From contig NC_053037.3 in the NCBI RefSeq assembly GCF_002575655.3, positions 147,137,207 to 147,201,206 on the forward strand: a DNA stretch of 64,000 nt. The letters are read 5' to 3'. Of the stretch, positions 1 through 13,020 are shown one piece after another. How positions within the stretch are numbered: the stretch's first letter is position 1; every line of letters starts with the position of its first letter. The position numbers and the translations under genes were made by a program. The notes beneath the pieces are model-generated. The model had not been told where the DNA came from, made no database searches, and saw only the letters and a program-made list of their open reading frames with translations. This stretch comes from Aegilops tauschii subsp. strangulata (Eukaryota > Streptophyta > Magnoliopsida > Poales > Poaceae).

Positions 1-2836
1 TATTCGAATAGACAAACTTCCCTGCAGGGGTGCACCACATAACCCAACACGCTCGATCCCATTTGGCCAGACACACTTTTCTGGGTCATGCCCGGCCGCG
101 GAAGATCAACACGTCGCAGCCCCACCTAGGCTCAACAGAGAGGTCAACACGCCGGTCTAAATCCTATGCGCTCAGGGGTCTGGGCCCATCGCCCATTGCA
201 CACCTGCACGTTGCGTGCGCGGCCGGAAGCAGACCTAGCCTAGTAGGCGTTCCAGTCCAATCCGGCGCGCGCCGCTCCGTCGCTGACGTCAAGAAGAGAT
301 TCGGCTGATACCACGACGTCGGGATACCCATAACTACTCCCGCGTAGATGGTTAGTGCGTATAGACCAAATGGCCAGACTCAGATCAAATACCCAGAACT
401 CGTTAAACGTGTTATTTTAAGTAACCGCGAACGCCGACCTGGGCCAGGCCCACCTCTCTCCTAGGTGGTCTCAACCTGCCCTGTCGCTCCGCCATAAAGT
501 AAAAGTCGGTGGCCGTCAGGAACCCAGGCTCACCTCTACCAGGATGGAGCCACCTGTCCTTTCAGCCCCCTCATCAGAATCACTTGCGGGTACTCCTCGA
601 GCCGACCCGACTTTAGTCACCACATGTGTCATGTATATAATGTATATAGTATATACCCATGATCACCTCCCGAAGTGATCACGGCCCAGTAGTATAGCAT
701 GGCAGACGGACAAGAGTGTAGGGCCACTGATGGAACACTAGCATCCTATACTAAGCAGTAGGATAGTAGGTAAGGGTAACAAATGTAGCAACAATGACAG
801 GCTATGCATCAGGATAGGATTAACGGAAAGCAGTAACATGCTACACTACTCTAATGCAAGCAGTATAGAGAAGAATAGGCGATATCTGGTGATCAAGGGG
901 GGGGCTTGCCTGGTTGCTCAGACAAGAAGAAGGGGTCGTCGTCGACGTAGTTGATCACAGCGGCATCAGCGGCAGTCTCGGGGTCTACCGGAGAGAAGAG
1001 GGGGGAAGAAACAGTAAATACATAGCAAGCAAGTGCATAACAGGACAACAGGCAGAGCTAGACGTGTTCTAACGCGGTGTCACGCGATACCGTGGAAGGG
1101 GGAAACATCCGGGAAAGTTTTCCCGAAGTTTGCATTTTTCGGACAAATGAAACGGCGGGGGGAAAGTTGCAAGTTTGCTATGCTAGGGATGTGTGACGGA
1201 CGAACAGGCTGTATATTCGGGTTCGTCTCGTTGTTCTAAGCAACTTTCATGTAGAAAGTATTTTCATCCGAGTTACAGATTATTTTATATTAATTTTCTA
1301 AAGTTTTAATCATTTTTAGAATTTATTTAATTATTTGAATTAAATAGCAAAATGGCTATGGGTACTCAGAAGTGTACCTAGCCAGGGCACAAAGAGGCTG
1401 ACATGTGGGTTCAGCTGACTGCCCAGTCAGCAGTCAACAATTGACTGTTGACTAGTCAATCGGGTCAATAGCGCACGTGGGACCAGCTTGTCAATGTCAC
1501 ATGTTGTAACAGGGCCTTTTAACTGATTTTAATTAAGTTACTTAGGGTGTTGGGTCCCACATGTCATAGGGCTATCTAACTAAAAACAAAATAATAATAA
1601 AATAACTTAACAGGGGCTAATCCCTAATTAACAAGGGCAGGCCCCAGGTGGCAGAGAGCCAGCCGGCTCTGTCCACGGCTGAGCACGCCCGTGCAGAGGC
1701 ATCGGCGCCAAAACGCCAGGAGGCGAGCTCGGCGACGCGGGCGGCTCACCGGGGCCGCCGGGAGCCAGGGCGGCGGTGCGCCGGAGACCAAGCCAAGCAG
1801 GGGCGCGGCCTCGGGTTGCTGGGCGCGGGCACGGCGGAGCCGGCGCGTCCGAGTGTTGGCCGGCGCGTTCGGGGCACGGCGAAGCGCCTGGGCATGGTGA
1901 ACGCGAGCGAGTTCGGCAGCGGGCAAGCGAGCTCGTGGGGCGGCGCTATGGCGAGGAAAACGAAAGGAGGAAGAGGGGGATCGATGGTGGGGCTCACATC
2001 GGAGCACATGGAAGGCTCTGCGAGCACAGGGAGGCGCCGGGAACGACGAAGCAACGACGACGGTCTCCGGGTCCGAGGTGGAAGACGAGGGCGAGCAGCT
2101 TGATGCAGGGGTGAGGAGCTCGAGCTGGTCCGTGTAGGCGATGTAGGGGAGGGCGACAAGGCTTCTGCCCAACCTGGTGCATCTCGGGGTGGCGCCGGCG
2201 CGCGGAAACGGCGAAGGCGCGGCGGCGGCGGGGTCGGGCGCTGTGCGTGGACGACGTGCGACGAGTAGGAGGATGAGGACGACCGGCGGAGTCGGGGAGA
2301 CGGCACCGACGACGGCGGGTAGCGGGGCGGCTCCAGCGGGGGTTCCGGGCGGCGACGTAGCTACGGGGCCAACGGGTCACGGCTTCGGGGGTTGGTTACC
2401 CCCGATCCAGAGGGGAGAGGGAGGACCGTGGGGGGGAGTGGGGGACGACGGGGTTAGGGTTTCGGGTGGGAGGCCTAGTAGGCCAGGGGTAGTGGGTCGA
2501 CCAGCTGGGCCATTCGGCCCAGTGGAGGGGGGTCTACTTCTCCTTTTGTTTAATTTTTGTTTTTGTTTCCTTTTCTTTTTTTCTTTTTTTTGTTTCCATC
2601 CACTATAAAATATCTAGGCATTTTATAAAAATGTGTTTATTGCACCATATTTACATATGCAAAATATGGCACCTCCCGAACATTTTTGTTTTAGCTTTTG
2701 AAAACTTTTATTGTTGACATTAATTTGAATTTGATTTTGAATCATTTTTGAACCATCGCGAGACTAACTACAGTGACAGCGGTGACATGGCATCATTAGG
2801 AGAGGGTTACTGTAGCTTAATTATCCGGGCGTCACA
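1..2836 (-). repeat. 3' LTR (cut by window start)
   Basis: It is nearly identical to 7858-10691 at an offset of about 7857. The inner end is GGGCGTCACA. A GC-rich block (about 1640-2530) carries several open frames on both strands. They recur in the other LTR only because the LTRs are copies, and I see no domain in them. A T-rich tract follows at about 2537-2600. Confidence 0.92.
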
Positions 2837-2849
2837 ATTCTCCTCCACT
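2837..2849 (-). other. Polypurine tract
   Basis: On the minus strand the sequence AGTGGAGGAGAAT runs directly into the LTR start TGTGACGCCC. This is the position and composition expected for the plus-strand primer of an LTR retrotransposon read on the minus strand. Confidence 0.7.
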
Positions 2850-5800
2850 ACAAGAAATCTCGTCCCGAGATTTAAGAGGTGGAAAACGGGGGAAGAGTCT
2901 GGTTACGATTTCTAACGAATCTTCTCGGCCTTGGTTGCTCTTCTGGAAAAGGTCGATCCATTACATTGACGTCTTTATTTCTCTGCTTCAGGTCATCATG
3001 ATGAAGTTGTCGTCCTTTCTTCGGGATCTCCGTCATACTTAAGAAAGAATAAGGGGCATGGCGGAAGAATGGACCTCTGCAAGGTAGAATATCTGGTAGA
3101 TAACATCGGGGAAGGTGGTGGAAATTAACTCTCGAATTGAAACTTTAAGAAAATATCGAGAGCAAAGTACGAAGGTAGCATGAGAAGTTTCGAGCGGGCA
3201 TGCAATCGTTCGTTGCCTGAAACGAAGTGTGAAAAGGGGTTCAGAGCAACGAGAATAACATGGTGTTTGATTTCAGGATGATTAATGGTATAGATTTTAG
3301 CTCGTGAATCACATACGAAGCTAGGTGCACAGGATACATTAGAATCCGGGTTGTAAAGAAGAGTCAGGTTTCGATCCTGTGGAACTGTGGGTTATGGGCC
3401 CACCATGTGGGTTAAAAGTAGGAAGGGCGGAGACGTCTTGCGTGATCATGTAAGCAAGGAATGTCAGAGGGTAGCCTGTCAGCTATATGTCAGCAACATC
3501 GTCGGTACCAAGGGCGAGGGACGAAGAGAACCATTTTCCTGCTCGTTGAAATGAGGCGGACCAATAGGCAAAGTTCTCATCCATCGGTGGCTACCGGTAT
3601 GTCATCAACAATAGTAACAGGGTCTTGCTGACAGAATTGTACACCGATGTGCTTACATAAGTAGAAGAATCTTACTGCTTAGATCATATAGATCACAAGA
3701 AAGGTTAAACAAACCAATGAAAAGAAAAATGTGATCATCAGGTTAAACAGAACAATGGAAAGGAAAAATGTGTTTAAACACATATTTCAAGGGTATATCC
3801 TTCCCAAGGACAAGCTGAGCATGATATCCATGACAGGATATAATGTAGAAAACTCTTTAGGTAGGGGAGAGAAATTTCATGACATTACCCATACAACGGT
3901 GTTTGGATAATTGAGCAGGAAACATTTAGCATTGGGCTTCAAATGTTCCTGTTGAAAATCGGAGTACCATAGACATGCTTCGAGATAGCATTGACATGGT
4001 CATTAGGTAAGATCAGGCTATGGATACACAAAGGATCCATCAAGAATGACTTACAGAATAAGTCTTACATTTTTCCTATGGAAGAATGGATAACCTCGCT
4101 AAAAGGAAACTATAACAATAGGTCCCCCGGCCAGGTGTGCTAGGCATGACATCACCTTACCAGGTCACATGAAGACCAATGTTATAACTCTTGGAAAATG
4201 TTCCAACCATCATATCTGACCGAGACTCGGATCTGATTGGTGTCAGGACATCTCAGACTCAGAATGGCTGAGAGAAAAAGGTGCAACACAAATTGACGAG
4301 ATGACATTGCAAGATTATTGGGAAATGAACTATGGAAGCGAGTTCCGAACAAGGGTTCATAATTAAATCCAGGAGAGGTGAGGAGGTGACTGATTGACTC
4401 AGCGACAATCCATTGAGATTTCCAAAAGATGGATTTTCACAACTATGTGAACAAGGAGATAACATTAGCTAGATCGAATGACTTAATGATGTATGCTCGA
4501 GGAAAACATACACAATTAAACATTGGTTGAAAGGTGCACCCAAATATGGGCTTAGGTAGAATGCTCAATGTTAGAACGGTGATTCGATAACCAATGGTCT
4601 AAGAATGAAATATCGACCATTAACTTCAAAGCAATAGGGTTGCTAGAAGTTTTGAAGTCGCACATCATAGTTCAATTGTCGGTTTTCCGGTTAGAAACAA
4701 CACGGGGATCAGAAAACAAATGGAGATGGCGAGAAGTATTACTATATCAAGAATTCTCAAGAGGTGGAGAAATTCTCACAATATCCTTGACATAAAATAT
4801 GGTAATACTCCAAGGTAGAACATAACATAAGCTGGTTAGCAAGGAGCTCCATAACATGATCAAGTTTGTGATGAAAGGAATGTAAGGATGTTGTCGATGG
4901 TAACTCAAATTACCAAGGAACGAGGATGGCACTTATCGTCAAGAATTCCATTGATATCCTGGAAGGAGTCAAAATGTTGATGATGATCACGACATTTTGT
5001 TGTCGAGGGGATCCACAAAGAAGCAATTGATCAGCGACTGCATCAAGCAAAAGGACTGATGCAACAAAAGATTATCGGAGCCACAGATACTACACAAACT
5101 CGGGGTCAAGTTTGTTGTTCGAGGTGAAACGATATGACGAGGAAAATCGACGTAAGCTTAGCTCATCGTCGAAGGTGGTGCTCCGGGAGTAAGGACCAGG
5201 TAGCACAGTTAAAATCATCAAGATAATGATATAGCCAAACAGGCTAGGAATGGCGTGATCGGGTACAAACTCGTACTTAAAGAAGATTACTAAGAGTTGT
5301 TGAACCGTAGTGCGGACTCGGTTTAGTTATCGGTGTCTTTGCGTGATTAATAACCCAGAGCCCGTGGAAAATTGGAATCAGTGAGAATGTAGCACTTGAT
5401 GAAGAACTCATAAGAAGTTATGGAGTTCCATGATAATCTCGAGATACCAGGGGGTAATACTCGACGACAGATCAAGGTAGAGGTTGGACTAGGGTATTTC
5501 TTTGCAAAAGACAAGTGCTCAAACTTGCACGAGAAACGGAATCAAGGAGAAACATGGTCGGAACCACGATTGCAAAGGATCAATTTACCGATACCAGATG
5601 ATATTATACCAGGGAAATAGCTATTATTATAAGAAGCTTCCATGATAGGATCTACATCGTGTCCATGGGCATGAACACAAAGGTTCAAGGTCGACTCCCA
5701 CTTCTTCAATGTATAACCTTCCATTCAGTTCTCGCGTTCGATGAAGTTGTAGTGTTGAAATTTTATATGGCAAAATACCAGAAGAGTATGACTCGTGAAA

Positions 5801-7019
5801 ACTTTCGAGTTCGCACATATTAAGGAAGGCATAGGTTCAAGCCATCAGGGCTTCTTAGAACATATACCACAAACTTCAGAAGTAAATAACACAAGCTCAA
5901 AAGTAGAGCATGGTTGACAAAGCAGAAGATACAATTTACCAAAGGCATTATATACCCATGGAAAGGCTCACAAGGTTATTCAATATGAAGGACACTGTCG
6001 GATAAAATCCAACAAAGGAACCGATGGTCCACAAGGGATCTGATGTGAGCATCGATACTCAACCAGAGGAAGAAGAATGCAAGGAGATCTGATTATAGAA
6101 ACAACTGACTAACTCAAAGTTCAAATGCAAAAGAATTATGATTTCCAAATCAGGGGGTCAGAAGCTACGCTCTGATCAAGGATGGATAAGTTGAGTAGGC
6201 TTAGGGGTACAATCGATGGCAATTTGATAGGTCGAGATCCAGCTCACGTTTAAAATGACGTCTGAGCCGGAAGGATGAATTCTAGGATCTGATTGAGGAT
6301 TGCGAGCATTCGCAACAAATTGAATCAACGGACTCAAAATGATAATGACAAGAGATGCCAATAAGATTACGAGACTTATGGGATTAACCATAATGCAAGC
6401 AAACAAGAATTTCAAGAGCAATAGGCTCCTGAGGATTTTCGGAAGATCGAATAGTATTTTGAAGACTATTGTGAAATACATGAATCAACTGGGGATGAGT
6501 CGATACTCGGTAGGTGCGAGTAATTATCCGTATGGGTATTTCTGCGGCAAGGAAGTACAAGGCAGTGGTACAAGGGATTCTTAAAAGCCGGAGAGTAATT
6601 CGATGTATCTGGTAATAACAAGAGAAACTCAGAGTAATTGTATGAACAACAAGTGTATGTTGTTATCCATATGGATATATCGGTAGTAGGGAATTGAAAA
6701 GGCAGAGGGCACAAGGGTCTCGGGAATGATCGAAGAGTATCTTCAACATCTTCTGGTGGAGTCGGCGACCATCTGTGATAAAGGGCTCTCCGGGAGAAAG
6801 TATTTACGAGAACCTACAGTTAGTCCTTTTAGCAAAATCATTTAACCCAAATAGGAAAGAGTTCAGAGTCCCAGAGTATAGACAAGGAGTAAAAGATCCT
6901 AATACTACCCAATGGCGACGTGGGCCCGTAAGCCACACAACCATGTTAGTAAAACAATTTTCACTGACTAGACTCAACTTCGGCCAAGGAGTTGGAAAGG
7001 GGGATTCCTACAGGCAGTT
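2850..7019 (-). mobile_element. Non-coding interior of the LARD-like element
   Basis: This is 4.2 kb without an ORF above about 130 codons on either strand. I find no CCHC knuckle, DTG/DSG protease site, YxDD or integrase motif. The open frames present (for example 4259-4465 and 6176-6481 on the minus strand) are short and show no domain. The stretch is therefore treated as non-coding internal domain. It could contain very decayed coding sequence that only a profile search would reveal. Confidence 0.75.
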
Positions 7020-7032
7020 GGCTCTGATACCA
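7020..7032 (-). other. Primer binding site, initiator tRNA-Met type
   Basis: The minus strand reads TGGTATCAGAGCC, the usual 13-nt complement of the plant initiator tRNA-Met 3' end, 3 nt from the LTR boundary at 7036. It fixes the element orientation as minus. This PBS type is found in Copia elements and in chromovirus Gypsy elements, so it does not settle the superfamily. Confidence 0.85.
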
Positions 7033-7035
7033 ACT

Positions 7036-10000
7036 TGTGACGCCCCCGTTTTGACCGTACACTAATCATGCACGCAAATGTGTACGATCAAGATCAGGGA
7101 CTCACGGGAAGATATCACAACACAACTCTACAACATAAATAAGTCATACAAGCATCATAATACAAGCCAGGGGCCTCGAGGGCTCGAATACAAGTGCTCG
7201 ATCATAGACGAGTCAGCAGAAGCAACAATATCAGAGTACGGACATAAGTTAAACAAGTTTGCCTTAAGAAGGCTAGCACAAACTGGGATACAGATCGAAC
7301 GAGGCGCAGGCCTCCTGCCTGGGATCCTCCTAACTACTCCTGGTCGTCGTCAGCGGGCTGCACGTAGTCGTAGGCACCTCCAGTGTAGTAGGAGTCGTCG
7401 TCGACGGTGGCGTCTGGCTCCTGGGCTCCAGCATCTGGTTGCGACAACCAGGTAGAAAGGAAAGGGGGAAAAGAGGAAGGAAAGCAACCGTGAGTACTCA
7501 TCCAAAGTACTCGCAAGCAAGGAGCTACACTACATATGCATGGGTATATGTGTAAAGGGGCATATCAGTGGACTGAACTGCAGAATGCCAGAATAAGAGG
7601 GGGATAGCTAGTCCTGTCGAAGACTACGCTTCTGGCCATCTCCATCTTGCAGCATGTAGAAGAGAGTAGATTGAAGTCCTCCAAGTAGCATCGCATAGCA
7701 TAATCCTACCCGGCGATCCCCTCCTCGTCGCCCTGTTAGAGAGCGATCACCGGGTTGTATCTAGCACCTGGAAGGGTGTATTTTATTAAGTATCCGGTTC
7801 TAGTTGTCATAAGGTCAAGGTACAACTCCGGGTCGTCCTTTTACCGAGGGACACGGCTATTCGAATAGACAAACTTCCCTGCAGGGGTGCACCACATAAC
7901 CCAACACGCTCGATCCCATTTGGCCAGACACACTTTTCTGGGTCATGCCCGGCCGCGGAAGATCAACACGTCGCAGCCCCACCTAGGCTCAACAGAGAGG
8001 TCAACACGCCGGTCTAAATCCTATGCGCGCAGGGGTCTGGGCCCATCGCCCATTGCACACCTGCACGTTGCGTGCGCGGCCGGAAGCATACCTAGCCTAG
8101 TAGGCGTTCCAGTCCAATCCGGCACGCGCCGCTCCATCGCTGACGTCAAGAAGAGCTTCGGCTGATACCACGACGTCGGGATACCCATAACTACTCCCGC
8201 GTAGATGGTTAGTGCGTATAGACCAAATGGCCAGACTCAGATCAAATACCCAGAACTCGTTAAGCGTGTTATTTTAAGTAACCGCGAACGCCGACCTGGG
8301 CCAGGCCCACCTCTTTCCTAGGTGGTCTCAACCTGCCCCGTCGCTCCGCCATAAAGTAACAGTCGGTGGCCGTCAGGAACCCAGGCCCACCTCTACCGGG
8401 ATGGAGCCACCTGTCCTTTCAGCCCCCTCATCAGAATCACTTGCGGGTACTCCTCGAGCCGACCCGACTTTAGTCACCACATGTGTCATGTATATAATGT
8501 ATATAGTATATACCCATGATCACCTCCCGATGTGATCACGGCCCAGTAGTATAGCATGGCAGACGGACAAGAGTGTAGGGCCACTGATGGAACACTAGCA
8601 TCCTATACTAAGCAGTAGGATAGCAGGTAAGGGTAACAAATATAGCAACAATGACAGGCTATGCATCAGGATAGGATTAACGGAAAGCAGTAACATGCTA
8701 CACTACTCTAATGCAAGCAATATAGAGAAGAATAGGCGATATCTGGTGATCAAGGGGGGGCTTGCCTGGTTGCTCAGACAAGAAGAAGGGGTCGTCGTCG
8801 ACGTAGTTGATCACAGCGGCATCAGCGGCAGTCTCGGGGTCTACCGGAGAGAAGAGGGGGGAAGAAACAGTAAATACATAGCAAGCAAGTGCATAACAGG
8901 ACAACAGGCAGAGCTAGACGTGTTCTAACGCGGTGTCACGCGATACCGTGGAAGGGGGAAACATCCGGGAAAGTTTTCCCGAAGTTTGCATTTTTCGGAC
9001 AAATGAAACGGCGGGGGGAAAGTTGCAAGTTTGCTATGCTAGGGATGTGTGACGGACGAACAGGCTGTATATTCGGGTTCGTCTCGTTGTTCTAAGCAAC
9101 TTTCATGTAGAAAGTATTTTCATCCGAGTTACAGATTATTTTATATTAATTTTCTAAAGTTTTAATCATTTTTAGAATTTATTTAATTATTTGAATTAAA
9201 TAGCAAAATGGCTATGGGTACTCAGAAGTGTACCTAGCCAGGGCACAAAGAGGCTGACATGTGGGTTCAGCTGACTGCCCAGTCAGCAGTCAACAATTGA
9301 CTGTTGACTGGTCAATCGGGTCAATAGCGCACGTGGGACCAGCTTGTCAATGTCACATTTGCAACAGGGCCTTTTAACTGATTTTAATTAAGTTACTTAG
9401 GGTGTTGGGTCCCACATGTCATAGGGCTATCTAACTAAAAACAAAATAATAATAAAATAACTTAACAGGGGCTAATCCCTAATTAACAAGGGCAGGCCCC
9501 AGGTGGCAGAGAGCCAGCCGGCTCTGTCCACGGCTGAGCACGCCCGTGCAGAGGCGTCGGCGCCAAAACGCCAGGAGGCGAGCTCGGCGGCGCGGGCGGC
9601 TCACCGGGGCCGCCGGGAGCCAGGGCGGCGGTGCGCCGGGGACCAAGGCCAGCAGGGGCGCGGCCTCGGGTTGCTGGGCGCGGGCACGGTGGAGCCGGCG
9701 CGTCCGAGTGTTGGCCGGCGCGTTCGGGGCACGGCGAAGCGCCTGGGCATGGTGAACGCGAGCGAGTTCGGCAGCGGGCAAGCGAGCTCGTGGGGCGGCG
9801 CTATGGCGAGGAAAACGAAAGGAGGAAGAGGGGGATCGATGGTGGGGCTCACATCGGAGCACATGGAAGGCTCTGCGAGCACAGGGAGGCGCCGGGGACG
9901 ACGAAGCAACGACGACGGTCCCGGGTCCGAGGTGGAAGACGAGGGCGAGCAGCTTGATATAGGGGTGAGGAGCTCGAGCTGGTCCGTGTAGGCGATGTAG

Positions 10001-10691
10001 GGGAGGGCGACAAGGCTTCTGCCCAACCTGGTGCATCTCGGGGTGGTGCCGGCGCGCGGAAACGGCGAAGGCGCGGCGGCGGCGGGGTCGGGCGCCGTGC
10101 GTGGACGACGTGCGACGAGGAGGAGGATGAGGACGACCGGCGGAGTCGGGGAGACGGCACGGACGACGGCGGGTAGCCGGGCGGCTCCGGCGGGGGTTCC
10201 GGGCGGCGACGTAGCTACGGGGGCAACGGGTCGCGGCTTCGGGGGTTGGTTACCCCCGATCCAGAGGGGAGAGGGAGGACCGTGGGGGGAAGTGGGGGGC
10301 GACGGGGTTAGGGTTTCGGGTGGGAGGCCTAGTAGGCCAGGGGTAGTGGGTCGACCAGCTGGGCCATTCGGCCCAGTGGAGGGGGGGTCTACTTCTCCTT
10401 TTGTTTAATTTTTGTTTTTGTTTCCTTTTCTTTTTTTATTTTTTTTGTTTCCATCCACTATAAAATATCTAGGCATTTTATAAAAATGTGTTTATTGCAC
10501 CATATTTACATATGCAAAATATGGCACCTCCCGAACATTTTTGTTTTAGCTTTTGAAAACTTTTATTGTTGACATTAATTTGAATTTGAATTTGAATCGT
10601 TTTTGAACCATCGCGAGACTAACTACAGTGACAACGGTGACATGGCATCATTAGGAGAGGGTTACTGTAGCTTAATTATCCGGGCGTCATA
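7036..10691 (-). repeat. 5' LTR, 3656 bp
   Basis: The LTR starts TGTGACGCCC at 7036 and ends GGGCGTCATA at 10691, one base off the perfect inverted pair. The part from 7858 matches 1-2836 closely. The bases after it (GTAAT) are the candidate target-site duplication, but the partner lies outside the window. Confidence 0.9.
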
Positions 10692-10990
10692 GTAATGCCA
10701 AGTGTTCCCCTTGCACACCGCATGCCTTGCGTGGGTTAAACTGCAGAAGGACCAGTGTAAGAGGTTTTACTTCAACAAGTGTGATAGTGACAATCACTCT
10801 ACTTATGAGGCTACGAGCACCATGAGGAAAAAATTCGGATATTTGGAAGAGGCTGGTGACAATATAAAAAAGTTCTAACTTGACACACTAGTGATAATAC
10901 GAAGATGGTCTATTTTGACAGGTGAGAACGAGACTTTGACCATGGAGTATTAAGGAGTGATTACGTGCATTGCACACGCAATCTTACTAG
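10692..10990 (+). mobile_element. Helitron 3' end fragment
   Basis: A small GC palindrome (GTGCA-T-TGCAC, about 10965-10975) is followed by CGCAATCTTA and then CTAG|T at 10987-10991. This is the hairpin plus CTRR layout of plant Helitron 3' ends and matches the reverse complement of the end at 14317. The 5' part is not visible and may lie beyond the LTR retrotransposon, which appears to have inserted into this element. Confidence 0.6.
10696..10878 (+). pseudogene. Unidentified truncated reading frame next to the LTR
   Basis: There are 60 codons without a start, open from just after the LTR junction to TAA at 10876-10878. The frame encodes a charged, Cys-containing peptide (FYFNKCDSDNHSTYEATS and RKKFGYLEEAG are recognisable stretches). 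I do not recognise the family. It could be the 3' exon of a gene fragment captured by the Helitron whose end follows at 10990, with its upstream part separated by the retrotransposon. It could also be a chance frame, since the length alone is not decisive. Confidence 0.3.
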
Positions 10991-11011
10991 TCTAAAAAAA
11001 AGGAAAACTGG

Positions 11012-11060
11012 CAGGTTGCGATAAGTGGCGCACATGCAGCGCGCCACTTGTCGCAACCTG
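11012..11060. repeat. 20-bp-stem hairpin
   Basis: CAGGTTGCGATAAGTGGCGC at 11012-11031 is followed by nine loop bases and then its reverse complement at 11041-11060 with one mismatch, which is a G-T wobble in one strand. It lies just right of the Helitron end and left of the AT-rich block. It could be the terminal inverted repeat of a small element or a foldback remnant. Confidence 0.75.
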
Positions 11061-11219
11061 GGAACGGTGGAAGTGATCTTTGGAAGGAGTGCTCCTCAAT
11101 TAGTTATTTCGGATCTCCTATTTAGCGCAGCACCCGGAGCCGACGAGCGCGCACCCACCGCTTGCCCCGCTCGCCCATCTAGGTCAGCCCATGAGCGGCG
11201 CTAGATGCACACTATTTTC

Positions 11220-13020
11220 TTGTTTCATTTTTTCTTGTTTAAATAATTTAGAATTTCAAAAAAGTTCCAAAATTAAAAAAAATTGCGCGTTTTGAAAAAA
11301 GTTTAAGCAGCCAAAAAATGTCCTTGAATTCAAATAATGTTCGTGAATTTGACAAATGTTCGTGATTTTAAAAGATGTTCCTGATTTCAAAAAATGGACA
11401 TCAATTCGAATTCGATGAACAAATTTTTTTTATCAGATGAACATATTATCAATTCAAGAACATTTTTTGAAAATCGGATGAATGTTTTAAGAAATGGATG
11501 AACATTGTTTGAATTGTATGAACCATTTTTTGAAATATGATGAACAAATTTTAAATACAATAAATAAATTTTATATTTCATGAACATTTTTTGAATTATA
11601 TGAACATTTTTCATTTGTTTGAACTTGATGAGCAAATTTTTGATTCAAGAACATTTCTTTGAAATCTGATGAAATTATTGGAAATGGATGAACTTTTTTA
11701 AAATTATGGTGAATAAGTTTTGAATTCATGAACATTTTCTGAATTAGATGAATTTTCTTTAATTTCGTGAACATCAAAATGTTAATGATTAAAAAACTTC
11801 ATGAAAATGAGAAAAAGAAAAAAGAGAAAGAAAAAAGAAAAGAAAAAAAAGAAAATAAAAATAAAAATAAAGGAAAATAATAATTGAAAAGAAAATAAAT
11901 AAAACGAAAAGAAAAAGGGAGAAATGAAAAAAATGAAAAATGAGAAAAAACCATTTTCTCATTTCGTGCTTCACGCGTCAAATAGAGGCCTATTCGTACG
12001 TCGGGCACATGCCGACCTAAATATTCGGCCCATTTAACACTGTAGGGATAGTCTTCTTCTATTGTTCGTTTTATTTTCTGGCCGATTTTTTATTTCTGTT
12101 CGTCCATTCGTAGGATGGTTTTTATCTTTTTTTGGAGATTTGTTTCATTATTTTCTTTTTCCTTTTAATTTTAATTTTAATTTTAATTTTTACTTTTTAT
12201 ATTTTATTTGATGAATTCTGTTGTTTCTCAAATTCATGAACTGTTCGCAAATTCCTCACAAAAATCAAATTCGTTAACTTTTATTTAATTTGTGAACTTT
12301 TGACAAACATTTAATTTTCAAACTCGTGACCTTTTTCCTAATCTTTGATTTTTTTTCTAAAACTGGGAAGCTTTTTCAAACTCAATTCTTTTTCTATTTT
12401 GCGAACGTTTTTTCAAATTCGTGAAACATTTTCTTTAATTTATGAACTTTTTTGTTAAACTTCTGAATTTTTTGTCAACCTCATATTTTTTTTCTAATTC
12501 ATGAAATTTTAAATACGTGAAAATTTTCAGAATTCGTGACTTTATTTATTTTCTGTGAACTTTTTGTCTAATTTGTGAAAAAATTCTAAATTTCATGAAA
12601 TTTTTGTAAGTTCCAAACTTTTTATATTCAATTCTGTAGAAATTCATGATTTTTTTAATAAAATTATTGGACGTGTTTCTCAAATACGTGAAGTTTTCTC
12701 CAAAAGTTTGTGAACTTTTTTGAGTTCCTGACCATTGGGGTCCACTGTACTCCCTATGTGGGGGAGAGTTAAGCGTGAAATAGGTATGCGAATGCCCACG
12801 CCTCCTATATGGGTCCCCACAACAATGACCCTATAAACTTCGAACTTCTAGAAAGATCATTAAGAAATATTTTTATACTTTCTTAAAATATATTGTTAAG
12901 ACAAGTTTAACATATAGAAAATTGAAAGAATTTGCTAAAAGTGTATTTGAAATAAATATTTCCCCTGTATTGAGAAAATGTTCACTACGTACTTAAAAAT
13001 GTTCATTAGGAACTTCAAAA
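11220..13020. repeat. AT-rich block of degenerate GAACATTTTT-type motifs with a purine tract
   Basis: From about 11300 to 11780 a motif like ATGAACATTTTTTGAA recurs irregularly every 25-60 bases. From 12230 to 12740 a related TTGTGAACTTTTT/AATTCGTGAA motif dominates. Between them, 11800-11970 is an almost pure A/G tract ending in a short hairpin (AAATGAGAAAA to TTTTCTCATTT). ORFs here are low-complexity. Such blocks are common inside Triticeae DNA transposons, but I cannot name the element. Confidence 0.55.

Larger units (their letters stand above)
1..10691 (-). mobile_element. Non-autonomous LTR retrotransposon with 3.66-kb LTRs (LARD-like)
   Basis: Two long direct repeats (1-2836 and 7036-10691) flank a 4.2-kb interior. 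The LTR ends form a 10-bp inverted pair, TGTGACGCCC at 7036 and GGGCGTCACA ending at 2836; the right copy ends GGGCGTCATA at 10691. Orientation comes from the primer site: on the minus strand TGGTATCAGAGCC (7032 to 7020) lies 3 nt inside the right LTR, so that LTR is the 5' one. A purine-rich tract abuts the other LTR, as expected. No gag, protease, RT or integrase motif is visible in the interior, so the element must have been moved by enzymes from elsewhere. About 15 substitutions in the first 900 aligned LTR bases (about 1.7%, hand count) suggest insertion well under 1 My ago at usual grass rates. The left LTR lacks about 820 bp because the window begins inside it. Superfamily and family are not assigned. 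Confidence 0.88.

Noticed and set aside
1624..2608. Overlapping GC-rich open frames of 110-190 codons on both strands (again at 9479-10408)
   Set aside because: They lie inside the LTRs of the first element, occur in several frames at once, have low-complexity Arg/Pro/Ala composition and show no domain. They recur only because the LTRs are copies.
2846..2857. CACTACAAGAAA, identical to a common Triticeae CACTA terminus
   Set aside because: It lies immediately inside the LTR, overlapping the polypurine tract of the minus-strand element. No partner terminus or 3-bp duplication is seen. I take it as coincidence.
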